64,000 bases of DNA, from the NCBI GenBank assembly GCA_027422505.1, contig JAPQWV010000652.1:186001-250000 (forward strand). The letters are read 5' to 3'. The position numbers and the translations under genes were made by a program. Below are positions 47,211 to 57,534 of this stretch, piece after piece (positions within the stretch are counted from its first letter, which is position 1; each line of letters starts with the position of its first letter). This DNA comes from Craterostigma plantagineum (Eukaryota > Streptophyta > Magnoliopsida > Lamiales > Linderniaceae). The notes beneath the pieces are model-generated. The model saw nothing but the letters and a program-made list of their open reading frames with translations. It made no database searches and was not told the DNA's origin.

Positions 47211-47376
47211 TGGGAAAGTGCCCAAGAACATGAATTATTTCCAATTGGTAATCCAGCCAATGAAGATGAATCAATGAATAAATGGGATTTTTGGAATAAT
47301 GAATACCTTGTGTGTTGCAAGAGACAAAGGCAACCAAGCACGCCGATAAAAGAAGTCCAATGAGCATATTATTCAT
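46082..47376 (-). pseudogene. Exon-like pieces of one or more unidentified genes in the Helitron
   Basis: On the minus strand 47376-47307 encodes a signal-peptide-like start (MNNMLIGLLLSACLVAFVSC) followed by a donor. Further stretches with splice-like borders read RSVRDKLTMED (about 47030), GHRHRVRKYAHGLKTLVRIR (about 46725-46800) and PEVLLRNASRLSHIIEGCKW (about 46500-46600). They lie on the same strand as the recognised fragments on both sides. I cannot assign a family and cannot join them into one product. A (TA)n microsatellite splits them at 47174-47208. Confidence 0.35.
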
Positions 47377-47759
47377 CTTGGATAACTGCAAAGCGAGTTC
47401 AGTGCAAAAAAAAAAAAAACGATTCAAGGTCTCATCGATTTGATGCACGCCTTAATCCTCGAATATGATCCTTTCCTATGGTAAGAGGGAGAACTGTTAA
47501 ACTAAACTATCAAAGAAACATTACTGCTAGAAAAAGCCTAATACCTAAGTAATAAGCACGTTAGAAGCTAAAACATCATCAATTAAACAACACTGTAAGA
47601 TAAGAAACCAGATAAAGGTAAACAAACACAAATCAAAGAAACTAACTTAACGGTTTGCCTTGCCTACACATTCATAAAGAATCCAATTTGTCTATTCTTT
47701 TCCCCCTCAAAAATTCAATATACAGTTACGGAAAAGAAAAATCTTCACCTCCCACAAAA

Positions 47760-48237
47760 ATTGATGAATCGATTAGAAATCGTCTATAGTTCACTTTCAA
47801 ATGAAGCAGTAGAAGAAAACAGAGAGAAAAGAGACAGACCAGCAAACACCAACCTTGACCAGTCAACTACATATCAGTGGCAACGCCAGTTTCATAGACA
47901 GCTTTCCAATTTCTTGCCGCTGGAAAGGGAAAAAAGAAATTAATATCCAACTAAGAAAAAAACATACCATACCCTTATTATGTAAAACTGGGCGAAGCAA
48001 ATCTGAAGCAACCAAGAGAAGCTTCTGAAAGGTTTCTTCTTTCTTGGAAACACTGAAAAGGGCAGAAAACCTCTCTTTCCAACTGATCCAACTGCTTCAG
48101 GCATCAAAGACCCACCACCATTCTGTGTCCTTATCTTTTAATCTCCTAATGACAAAACCACATCTGAAGCTGCCGATCAGCAAGACCCAACCTTTCAGAC
48201 AGTTCCAAGCGGGTTGCTTATGATGGGTACATATCCG
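47760..48237 (-). pseudogene. Homeobox-DDT (RLT-type) gene fragment captured in the Helitron
   Basis: After the acceptor GGCAG at 48238, the minus strand reads DMYPS, a TAA stop, then ATRLELSERLGLADRQLQM and WFCH, and after a one-base loss RRLKDKD. This is helix 2-3 of the homeodomain of plant RLT1/RLT2-like proteins, which are partners of ISWI chromatin remodellers. The stop replaces a usual Glu. Further down, exon-like sequence without assigned family continues to about 47760. Not functional. Confidence 0.78.
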
Positions 48238-48447
48238 CTGCCATAGGAACACAAATAAGAAAAATAGAACAGAAGATCACTATAGTTCTCTCAAGATGCC
48301 AACCAATCAGGCCAAACAACATATACGAATTAACAGGAAATTAACCACACAAGCAAAATCTCGTCAGATGAGAAACAGAGCACTCAATCGTATATGTAAA
48401 ACACAACAGACAAACAAAATCATCAGCTTGCCGAAAGAAAAAAATAC

Positions 48448-48890
48448 CGTGAAACCCCAAACCCCATCAGCAACCTCCACATCTTTGGCTGCTAACAAAG
48501 TAAGCATCTTCCCCACCTTTTTCAACCTGCGAATTAGGGCAAAACATTGATGAATAAGTCAAATGCATAAATCATGGGAACGCTTAAGCTAAAATCAAAG
48601 ATTACTTTGTCTGGGTGAGGGATTTGGTGGGCTCCAACGCTTAAGCAAACGCCTGTAACTGAATCTGAACTGCCAAATAAAATTGCATTTAGCTTATTAC
48701 TCCAATCGAGGAATCTCTAGGCAAGTAGGAGAGTTTAGGATTTACCCAACAAAGCTAGAGACTGATGAAGGAGCAGAGCAACGCAGCTTGGATGTTTTTC
48801 TAGCCGTCGTTAATTTGTTGAAGTCGATTTTGTCTAGTGAATAACACCGCTGCTAAACTTCAATGGTCTAAGAACGGTAGGAACTGCCAT
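48448..48890 (-). pseudogene. PP2C phosphatase 5' fragment captured in the Helitron
   Basis: Three exons with their introns are on the minus strand. Exon 1 (48890-48746) starts MAVPTVLRPLKFSSGV, a transit-peptide-like leader, and contains a TAG after 18 codons. Exon 2 (48669-48606) encodes LSVGAHQIPHPDK and ends at GTAATC. Exon 3 (48526-48448) encodes VEKGGEDAYFVSS and, after a frame change, VADGV. HPDKVEKGGEDA and VADGV are characteristic of the plastid-type plant PP2C family (PP2C26/55-like). The catalytic remainder is missing. Intron retention shows capture at the DNA level. Confidence 0.85.
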
Positions 48891-48922
48891 TTACAGAGAT
48901 TAAGAATGGACCGAGAGAGAGA

Positions 48923-49126
48923 ATGAGGGACGAAGAAGGCTTTCCCAAGAAGAAAATAGTCCACGAAATCATCATACGAAGAACACATCAGCATGATCGC
49001 CGCCGGAGAAGCCCTACTAAAGCTGTAAAGGGCTCGGCGGAGAAAACTGGAATCGCCGGCGTGCAGAGGAGATGGAGAAAGTACTCAACTGAAATCAGAG
49101 ACCTCTTCAAGAAGAAGCGTGTTTGA
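48923..49126 (+). other. Small basic reading frame near the Helitron 5' end
   Basis: 67 codons starting MRDEEGFPKKKIVHEIII and ending DLFKKKRV, strongly basic. It lies on the strand opposite to the captured fragments, immediately upstream of the PP2C leader. It could be the antisense of a captured 5' UTR, or a real short gene. No family recognised. Confidence 0.25.
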
Positions 49127-49469
49127 CATGGGATCAAAGACTCAATCTTCTTTCATGAAGAACTTTTTTTAGGAATACCAAGAGTTAACGATTATAAGCT
49201 GACATCGTAACTTTAAATACTAAATACAATGTACGGCATAAACCAACATGAATAGTACTTTACCTAAAGTGAATCCAAACAAAAAATGAATACTGCCACG
49301 TCAGTAAATCCGTTTACATGCCAACCAAATGCAACGATTTTGGTCCAAAAAAAAGCTGCCGTTTGGTCTTCCAGCGATTTCATTGGTTGGGACTCTATGC
49401 TGATGTGTCATCACAGTATGAACATAGACAAAAATAAGGGGAGTTTTGTTGCCACGTGTCGTCACAATA

Positions 49470-49500
49470 GGGTCCCTATCCAACTTTTATAGTATATAGA
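49470..49500 (-). repeat. Helitron 5' terminus
   Basis: The minus strand reads A, then TCTATATACTATAAAAG and TTGGATAGGGACC. TC plus a TACTA-like stretch at the very start is the usual Helitron 5' end. Confidence 0.72.
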
Positions 49501-50524
49501 TTAAAATGTTTGCATATATGTATTCGCTTGGTTGAAAGTACATCCTATAAGAAATTTAAGTATCATAGAGTAACGTTGCAGTAAATAATACATTGAGAAA
49601 CGGTACGTCATCTTACATAGATATCACACAACATATTTGAGAATTAAACACCATAAAAACACGAATATGATACGTAATATATATAAAGATACCTAAGCGA
49701 CGGTAAAATGATACTTTCAATCATATGAGTATATATGCTACGTACCTATATATAAAATTTATTTAACATGAGACCGGCCTCATTTTATACTTTTGAGTAT
49801 TTAAATTTAAATGTAGATAAGGTAAGCTGGGATATGTATGGAAAGGATTAACTATTACGAGTATTTCTGCCACAACCTACGTGTGTGCAATTAAATAAAG
49901 TTAATTATTATTAAATAGTTTTAGTAAGTAATATACTAAAAATAGAATTTGGTAGTTATTATGATGTTATGGAAGATACGCAGTTTAATAAGTCTTTTTC
50001 AATTTTTTAATATATGTAGAAAAAATCTGATTGGTCATGGATTCAACCAACTCACGGTTGATCCTACCCTTCACTTGTTAATATAATAGAATAGATAAAT
50101 GTATTATATGTTTTTAGTGAAAAAACATACATAGCTATTTTGGTAAAATCATGATATCCAATGTATTTTTAGATAAAATTTAGTGTATTTATGTTGTAGT
50201 ATAAACTTTAAATAACTCAACTAAAACGATTAACGAAGCTGAAATTTGATACTTCGAAAAAAAAAAAAAAGAAGCTGAAATTTGATATTTCAAAATTGGA
50301 GAAAGAAGAAAAACTGAGATTACAACTTAAAGGAAAAAAAAAAAAGAAAAGAAAAGGAAAAACTCGAAAAACCCAGACGCTGACCTTTGAGTGGTTGCAG
50401 CGCATTACACTGAAGAAACCCTTCAAAGGCTTGCTGTACTAGCGAACACTTCTTACAAACAAATCAAGAAATTCTTTGACTTTTTCATTCCGACCAAAAT
50501 CACGCGCCGCCACCCATTCCGCCG
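49501..50524. other. Intergenic, 3' side of the receptor kinase gene
   Basis: AT-rich, with purine-rich A tracts at 50258-50360. It contains the kinase 3' UTR. An older repeat-like phrase (ACGGTTGATCCTACCC at about 50057) was seen but has no clear ends. Confidence 0.5.
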
Positions 50525-53283
50525 TCACCTCGGACCAGAGAGCTCAATCGCCTGCGCCAGCAGCGAAGAATCGTCGGTGAGATCCGAGTACCTTTCCGAC
50601 GACGAAAGCTCCTGCGCCGTCCTAAGCTTCTGGTGGTGGTGGTGGTGGTGCGACGACGAAGAAGAAGGCTCGACCCTCTCCGCCGCCGCCTCCCACCTCT
50701 CTACGAGCCCGTCCCCTTCCAACATCCTCACCACCTCCGACATCCTCGGCCTCACGCCGGGGAGATACTGCGTACACAGCAGCGCCACCTGTACCATCTC
50801 CTCGAGCTCTATCCCATCGTAGGCCCCACTCAAATCCCTATCCACGAGCTCGCCCAGCCTCTCCTCACGGCGGAGCTCCTTCACCCAGTCGAGGACAGCG
50901 CCGCCCTTCTGCCCCGCCGGCTTCCCAAGCTGCAGCGCCCGCTGGCCGGTAATCAGCTCAAGCAGCAAAATCCCAAACCCGAAAACGTCGGTCTTCTCGG
51001 ACGACTGGCCCGTGGATAGGTACTCCGGCGCGATGTGGCCCACCGTGCCGCGTACGGCGGTGGTCACGTGCGAGTCCTGGTGGTCCAAAAGCTTCGCCAG
51101 CCCAAAGTCTCCCACCACCGCCTCGCAGTCGTCGTCGAGGAGTATGTTCGCCGCCTTGACGTCTCTGTGTATGATCTTCGGGTCGCACTGCTCGTGGAGG
51201 TACAGAAGCCCACGCGCCGCCCCTATGGCGATTCTCTTCCTCGTACTCCAATCCAAGGCGGGCTTCGCTGTAATAACGTATCAAAAAAAAAAGGTGGGGC
51301 CCGCCCACGTCATAAAGATTCGATTTTTTTAACCTAGGGTTTTTGCTTTTCGGCGGCGGAAAAAAAGGAAAATGCGGCGAACGCGAACCTTTGAGTCGCG
51401 AGGCGACGCTCCCATTGGACATGTAAGGGTATACGAGGAGCTTCTCCGTTGGAGTTACGCAGAAACCGTACAGCCTGAGGAGGTGGCGGTGGACGGCCAA
51501 GCTGATCATCTCCACCTCCGTCCGAAACTGGCGTTCGCCGCCTCCGGCGGTGGAGCCGTCTTTCAGCCGCTTGACGGCGACCCAAGTGCCGTCTTGGAGG
51601 TGGCCCTTGTATACGTTTCCGAACCCACCTTTTCCCAGGATGTTTTTGCTGCTGAAGTTGTTCGTGGCGATTTGAAGCTCTCTTAAGCCGAACTGTCTTA
51701 GGTTTCCCAGGGAGATTTCCTCGTTCTGGCGATCTATGGAGTTTTCGAAACAATTTTGAGAGATCATTACAGTAATGGGACTTGAGATTTGTGTGAAATC
51801 TACTGCTTCGTAGTTCGTTCACTGACCGTTAACGTCGAAGAAAGTTGGTTTCTTTTGCTTCTTCCTTCTCCAGGCGAATAATCCGAGCCCAGCGGTTAGG
51901 AAACAGAGTAGGCCGAGGCTTGAGGTTAACGCAAGAACGAGCTTTCGATGCTTCGATTTGTTGGATATATCTGCTGCAAATTATTGAGGAAAGAAGTAAA
52001 TTAAGACAGCAAAGCCATGGAAGTAGTTTGATGATATTCAATTCATGGCTAGCTCTCTTACATTGTGAAGTGGTGTTTAAGGACATGGACATAGGCATCA
52101 GCGATGAGCTTGACGTACACTGTGGTTCTGATCCACTATTACATATCAGAGGATTCCCAATTATACTGCAAAAAAACCAAAAATTGCAAGAAACAAATGA
52201 TGAACCTCATCTGCCAAGAAAATGCTGAATCAAGAATTGGCTTCGACATATTATATCTTACTTGAATGCCTTGGAGAGGAATCTAGGAACAGGGCCACTC
52301 AAGTTGTTGTAAGATAAATCCCTGGATTTTTGACAGAAATAGGGCAAGGACTTCATCGATTTTCTAACGTGGGAAAGATAAGTTATTGTGAAGAAAGAGA
52401 ACTCACACAAAGGACATCTGACTCATGTTAGCTAGTGATTCTGGGATTTCTCCACATAAGCTGTTGTTGTTGAGCCTCCTAATGATCATTATTATTATTA
52501 CAGCTGAGATTAGTTAGCCTTATAATCCAATTTAAGGAAACTCATAACAGTTACAAATTCTTACATGTATTGGAGACCATTAAGATGGCCTAAAGAGGGA
52601 GGAATGGCGCCGCTGAAGAAATTATCAGAAAGATCGAGCGTTTGAAGCTTCGATAGCCTCCCAAGTTCGCCTGGGATTGGCCCTGTTATATTATTGTTCT
52701 GCAATAATCTTGGAAAAACAGAAATCCCATTTGTAAAAAAAGCCTAGCTTTTTCGAAATGTAATAATCACAATAATATCATGTTCTTTGAGCTTACATTA
52801 TATGAAGATTTGTCAAGTTCCCAATGCTTGGAGAAAGTGTCCCAGATAAGTTCTGGCTTGGAGTTCCTCTGCAGATAACATCTCTAATTAAATCAAACAT
52901 CATCTTGAGACAGAGAAAAAACGAAGCTAGATTAAATAGAAAGTAATAATGTTATTACAGGCCAATAACAAGACTCTCAGAAGAACATGTGACCATTGTC
53001 CAACTACATGGATCAACTGCATCGCCATCCCAGTTATCAAGAACGCCATGAGGGTCTCTCAAAGAAGCTTTGATGCTCATTAGAGCTTGCACTGAAATTA
53101 AAAAAAAAAAAACAGAGACAAGTATGCTTATTACTTCACTTCAAGATTGGAATGAGACTCGTAAGATGATTTTTTACCTTCAAAGTTTACACCTTTGGGA
53201 GATAGCAGCGGAGCTGCGTAGCTTAAAAGGGATAGAAACATGATAGAATAGAGGATAGCTCTCCTCTCTCTTCTCATTGCCAT
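50525..53283 (-). CDS. NIK: NIK-type leucine-rich repeat receptor kinase (LRR-RLK II), ten exons
   Basis: Exons on the minus strand are 53283-53178, 53091-52959, 52868-52797, 52708-52565, 52478-52407, 52321-52262, 52165-52062, 51973-51827, 51733-51389 and 51267-50525. All phases agree and give 641 codons. Residues 1-25 are a signal peptide. An LRRNT region ([12 protein letters not shown]) and about five LRRs on 72- and 144-nt exons follow. The membrane helix is [19 protein letters not shown]. The kinase has [26 protein letters not shown] and VGDFGLAK, so all catalytic residues are present. [17 protein letters not shown] and [20 protein letters not shown] match NIK1-3, co-receptors in antiviral and developmental signalling. 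A His/Ser-rich stretch lies near the C-terminus. Intact. Confidence 0.95.
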
Positions 53284-53447
53284 TGATGAGGGTAATAGAA
53301 AAAGCATGAAAGAACAGGGAAGAAGCTGTTGAGAAGCAGAAAGAAGAAAAAGGGTATAAAGATTGTGCCTTCCTATTGCTTGAAAGCTTATTCAAAATAC
53401 TGTGAAGTGCTTGCTCTGTTTTCTTTTCTTTTTCTGTCCGATCAATA

Positions 53448-53454
53448 ATTTATA
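53448..53454 (-). promoter_or_regulatory. Candidate TATA box of the receptor kinase gene
   Basis: The minus strand reads TATAAAT 165 bp upstream of the ATG, within CTGTTCTATAAATTATTG. Position and sequence fit a plant TATA box. No transcript data support it. Confidence 0.4.
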
Positions 53455-53459
53455 GAACA

Positions 53460-55827
53460 GGGGACAATCCTTCTCATTTTGCTTATGTCAGGTCCAAGAA
53501 TAAGTTTTTCTTTTTCTTTTTTTTTTTAAATTACATTCTTTTTTCTTTTTTCAATCTAATATTGTGCTGTGTGTAAAGGAAATTAGCATGCCTGTCATGG
53601 TCAGTGAGCTTTTGTCCAGAAAACCATTATTTTATCTATCTGAAAAAAGTTAAATCAAAGATGGGATATATTCTACTATACATAACACAAACAGAAACTT
53701 GAAAAGAAAATTGGGAATTTCAAGATTTTATATCATTCTTTAGTAGTTAGTACTGTTGATTTTGATTCGGACAAAAACAAGGAAGTATGAATGTGCCATG
53801 TAATACCCATACAAATAGTTCCTAGTTTGTATCATTATGAGTTAAATTTGCACAAGAAATACTAAAGTTGTGGGTTAGTTAGTACAGAATAATCTGTCAT
53901 TATCCTCAGCGTATTTTCATGTAATGATCATAATTTTTAATTATTATTTGAAGTTAATTATTTAGTGTGTGTGTGTGTGTGCGAGTAACGTTTGTGAGGG
54001 GGCAGAAAGGGAATCCAACATTCCTTGAGTGCGGCCATTCAACAAAAGTCCCAAAATGTGGAAAATAACAAATCAAGAATGTGAGAATCTCAATAAAAAG
54101 TGGTTTTCTTTTTCTTTTTCTTCTTTAATGAAATTATTCGATCATAGTGGTTTTGGTAGACCTTCCCACTTACCATAAGTCCTATCAATTAATATTTAAG
54201 CAAGATTTTACCTTTAGACCACGAGGATGAGTATCTTTGCTGGCTGGCATTATAGTTCACTCACGCATGCATGATTATTTAACAAACATAAAAAAGTTAA
54301 TTATTACAGTATAGTGAATAGTCCCTTTTTTCTTCCATAATAGAAAATAAATTATGCTTTTCTCTCTCGCTTTTACAAAAGAAAACTGCCCACTGCACGC
54401 GGTGTTTGCTTTTGTTAAATCATACTCCATTCTTTTTTCCATCTACAAAAAATTGGAAAATTATTAAGCACTATTTTTGCCATAATAGATCGGTCCATCT
54501 AAAGAAGTATTAATGATTACTAGGAAGCCAAGCATGCATACGTTAGTCGCGTCATTGTATTGAATAATTATGAAGATATACCACTAACGTCAACAAAAAT
54601 AGGTATATGAGAAACTACAAATGTTAGTGACCCATAGTGATTAAAATTTAAAATGATAGACGTCATACGGTGCATACGATTTGTGACTTCTTTTGTTCGA
54701 AAATTATCGAACATCCAAATTTGTTTGAAGTTAGTGCCATAGGCCATAGTGATCCTTACATCAGGTATAGCAAGCCAAATATTATGATTTAGTAAACATA
54801 ATGCAGCATGATAATAAAGTTAGTTTAAGTGTGCGTATAGTGCAATAATTATATGATAAAGTAAAAATTAAAAACATGATTGATGCGAGCTTAGGACACA
54901 ATAATTGAATCTTGTCAAAAAGTAAGTTTGAAGTTTCGTTTTTTTTTTTCTCTAAAAAGAAAAGCCCAAAACCTAGGACAAGAAACAATGGAGGACATAA
55001 ATGTCGGATTATAAAGAGAAAGATAAAAGGAGGGAATTGACCCAACATAAAGAAAATAATATCATCCCAATATCATATCAGCATTATTTTTTCGGACATG
55101 ATGGATATTGAACACAAAGCTATAGCTGGTCATATATTGTCTTCTTTCACACGTTTGAGCCCACCATACGTATATAACAAAGGGACCAAACAAATGAATC
55201 CAAAGTCCATCGCCTTGATATTTCACTTTCTTCTTCAAAAGATTTTATTGTGATATTGTTTTCATGGACGATACAGATTAGCATTATTCGATTAGTCACA
55301 TTTGTAATTTCTAACGTATTCTCAGCATTCAAATTTTATCTTTTTTTCCCTTTCATATAATGGTCCCCATTTTTGCAGAAGCTACTAATCATCACAGCTT
55401 GATTGCACTTTGTCACTTATGTGATAATATATATTTTAAATTAAGGTACTGCTTTTGCTGCACTTGTTTCTGCAAATTTCAAAGGCAAGCATCACATATG
55501 AGTCGAGCAAAAGCTTACAGAACCGAAGCTGTAAAAATTTGTTATGATTCCTTGAATGTGAACTGAATAATGAGTAATGACAATGGAGTAAAAACACAAA
55601 CCGTAAATGATATATTTCTTATGTAGTAGAATTTGAGATGATGAAGAAGAGCCCAAATAAAATTTGATAAAAGAGGGCTAATGAGACCAATTGTTTATAA
55701 ACATGTCCAACAAACAATGAATGGCTAATGCAATTGTGATGAAGTCCTTGAGTGTAGCAATGGAGTGAGTTTAGAAATGAAAATATATGTAATGTAAGCC
55801 ACACATGCTAATCGTATTTCAAGCATA
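53460..55827. other. Intergenic, upstream of the receptor kinase
   Basis: AT-rich sequence with a (GT)8 microsatellite at about 53966-53981 and several T-rich tracts. Short frames here show no resemblance to known proteins. No transposon ends were recognised. Confidence 0.5.
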
Positions 55828-57439
55828 TGTTGGGTTTTTGAGACAAATTGGCTTTGGGCCCAAATGGGATAATTAACCCATTAATAAATTAAGTTCCGAT
55901 TTTAATTAAATCGGGAAGCCATCGAATGTCGAAACCAGAAATCGTTGAAAGATTACGAATCTATGTTTCACGGGGAATCTAATGAATATTAATAGGCTCA
56001 AAACCGAATTCGGATGAATGAGAAATTAATTTTCAAAGTTGTTAGCCCAATAATGATTAAAATGGTTGATATTGTTTAAGTGTGAGATTTAAGTGTCCTA
56101 CATTGGTTAGACACTAAGAAAATCTTCACCATAGAAATCATGTGGGTTTATTCAAAATGGCTTGCTATGTGTATGGGCATCAATGAGCTTGTGGGCTTAA
56201 GTGGGTTTAAGTGGGCTTGAGAAACTTGTGTGAGTTTAGACCCAAATAATAGCTCGGGTGCGAGTCGGTGCCTCGCACCGACGAGCACCGAGCCCGAGCC
56301 CGAGGCCGGAGCCGTGCCGTGCCAAAGTGCGCAATCGGCGCTTTGAGGCACGCACTTTGCACTTCGCACGCCACATCGGAGCGAGGAGCATTGAGGAGCT
56401 TACTTAAATTTTTCCTCCGATGGGCGGCGACGGTGACGGTGCCAGTGACGTGGCAGCTGAGGTGAAGATGATTGGGCAGACCACATCGGAGCGAGGAGCA
56501 TTGATGAGCTTACTTAAATTTTTCCTCCGGCGGGCGGCGACGGCGACGGTGCCAGTGACGTGGCAATTGAGGTGAAGATGATTGGGCAGTCCACATCAGA
56601 GCGAGGAGCGTTGAGGAGCTTACTTAAATTTTTCCTCCGGTGGGCGGCGACGGTGCCGGTGACGTGGCAGTTGAGGTGAAGATGATTGGGCAGTCCACAT
56701 CGGAGCGAGGAGCATTGAGGAGCTTACTTAAATTTTTCCTCCGGTGGGCGACGACGGTGCTGGTGATGTGGCAGTTGAGGTGAAGATGATTGGGCAGTCC
56801 AGATGAGATGGTATGATCCATTGGATCAAATGGAAGGAGTGGGCTGTTGGGATGATCCAGCCAACTAAAAATTGTCGGTCGGCCCAAGTAGAGGCGTCGG
56901 TAGCCGCCTCGGGCCGTCGGTTGGAGAATCGGGCCGCCGCCAGTGGGACACGCCTGAGATTCGGGCCTGTCGCGGGCCAGTAAATTAACCGACAGTCCAC
57001 AAGTTTCGAAGTATCTCATTCTGGCCCCTGGTAAATGACAGAAGCATTCCAGTAAGTTTTGGAATTTCCGAATAAGTCCCTTCGTGAGATAATCTATAAA
57101 TAGATTGATCATGAATTGGAAAAATTCATTCACTTCAACCCGTAAATTTGCATATTTCCCTCCCAAACACCCATATTTCCCGAAGTAAGAAAAAACTCAG
57201 TTTCGACTACGATTCGTTGGAAATATTCTAGTCATTGTGCTGCGATTATGAATTAAGAAAATGTCGTTGTATCTTGGGGACGATCGCTGCTAATCGAAAG
57301 CACTGTATATCGGGGCGATTTCGTCTTACGGACAGTGTGTTCAACACACGCCTCGACTGGAAGGAATTTTAACTCCTTTCATTCTAGAAACTTTAATCAG
57401 ATCTACCCCAAGTCGTGGATCGTATGGAGTACTTCAACA
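55828..57439 (+). repeat. Copia-like LTR or LTR remnant
   Basis: The stretch begins TGTTGGG and ends CTTCAACA, so it has TGTTG/CAACA inverted termini. It contains the phrase CCTACATTGGTTAGACA, common in plant copia LTRs, and a GC-rich R/U5-like end. The flanks GCATA and GATTG do not match, so no target duplication is seen. It may be a rearranged solo LTR. A tandem repeat array is embedded. Confidence 0.5.
56371..56799. repeat. Four-copy tandem repeat, unit 104-110 bp, GC-rich
   Basis: Units start at 56371, 56481, 56591 and 56695 with CCACATCGGAGCGAGGAGC and include TTAAATTTTTCCTCCG and a GGCGGCGACGG run. The copies differ by small substitutions and a 6-bp loss of CGGTGA-type triplets. The long minus-strand frame through it is repeat-derived. 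Confidence 0.9.
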
Positions 57440-57534
57440 GATTGTGGAACGAGCTGTTCATCCTCATGTGCTTACTCTTTGTCGTTCTAGCCGTGTTCAT
57501 GTACTGGGCTCTCACGCACTGTGTCTGCATCTAA
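57424..57534 (+). CDS. Possible 36-residue membrane peptide
   Basis: An ATG-initiated frame of 36 codons reads MEYFNRLWNELFIL, then an uninterrupted hydrophobic run (MCLLFVVLAVFMYW), then ALTHCVCI and a stop. It would form one membrane helix with a short polar N-terminus. Its first five codons overlap the end of the LTR-like repeat. An alternative is a terminal exon starting after the AG at 57439-57440. I know no family for it. It may be chance. Confidence 0.25.
   Translation: MEYFNRLWNELFILMCLLFVVLAVFMYWALTHCVCI

Larger units (their letters stand above)
30040..49500 (-). mobile_element. Helitron with captured gene fragments, interrupted by a chromovirus
   Basis: The minus strand starts at 49500 with TCTATATACTATAAAAG (Helitron 5' TC terminus, preceded by A). 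It ends at 30040 with the hairpin CCCGTGC-ATC-GCACGGG, ten bases, then CTAG followed by T. These are the required terminal features, with insertion between A and T and no target duplication. Without the nested chromovirus (33489-45002 plus 5 bp) the element is about 7.9 kb. It carries same-strand, intron-containing, broken pieces of a PP2C gene, a homeobox-DDT gene, a beta-hexosaminidase and others. No RepHel helicase was found, so it is non-autonomous. Pairing of the two ends is inferred from orientation and content. Confidence 0.75.

Noticed and set aside
50391..50822. Plus-strand frames across the last kinase exon (also 50633-51019 and 51035-51337)
   Set aside because: They are antisense shadows of the GC-rich kinase exon of the minus-strand NIK gene.
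56624..57166. 180-codon minus-strand frame
   Set aside because: It runs through the 110-bp tandem repeat and repeats its own C-terminal phrase. The openness follows from GC-rich repeat units. No family resemblance.
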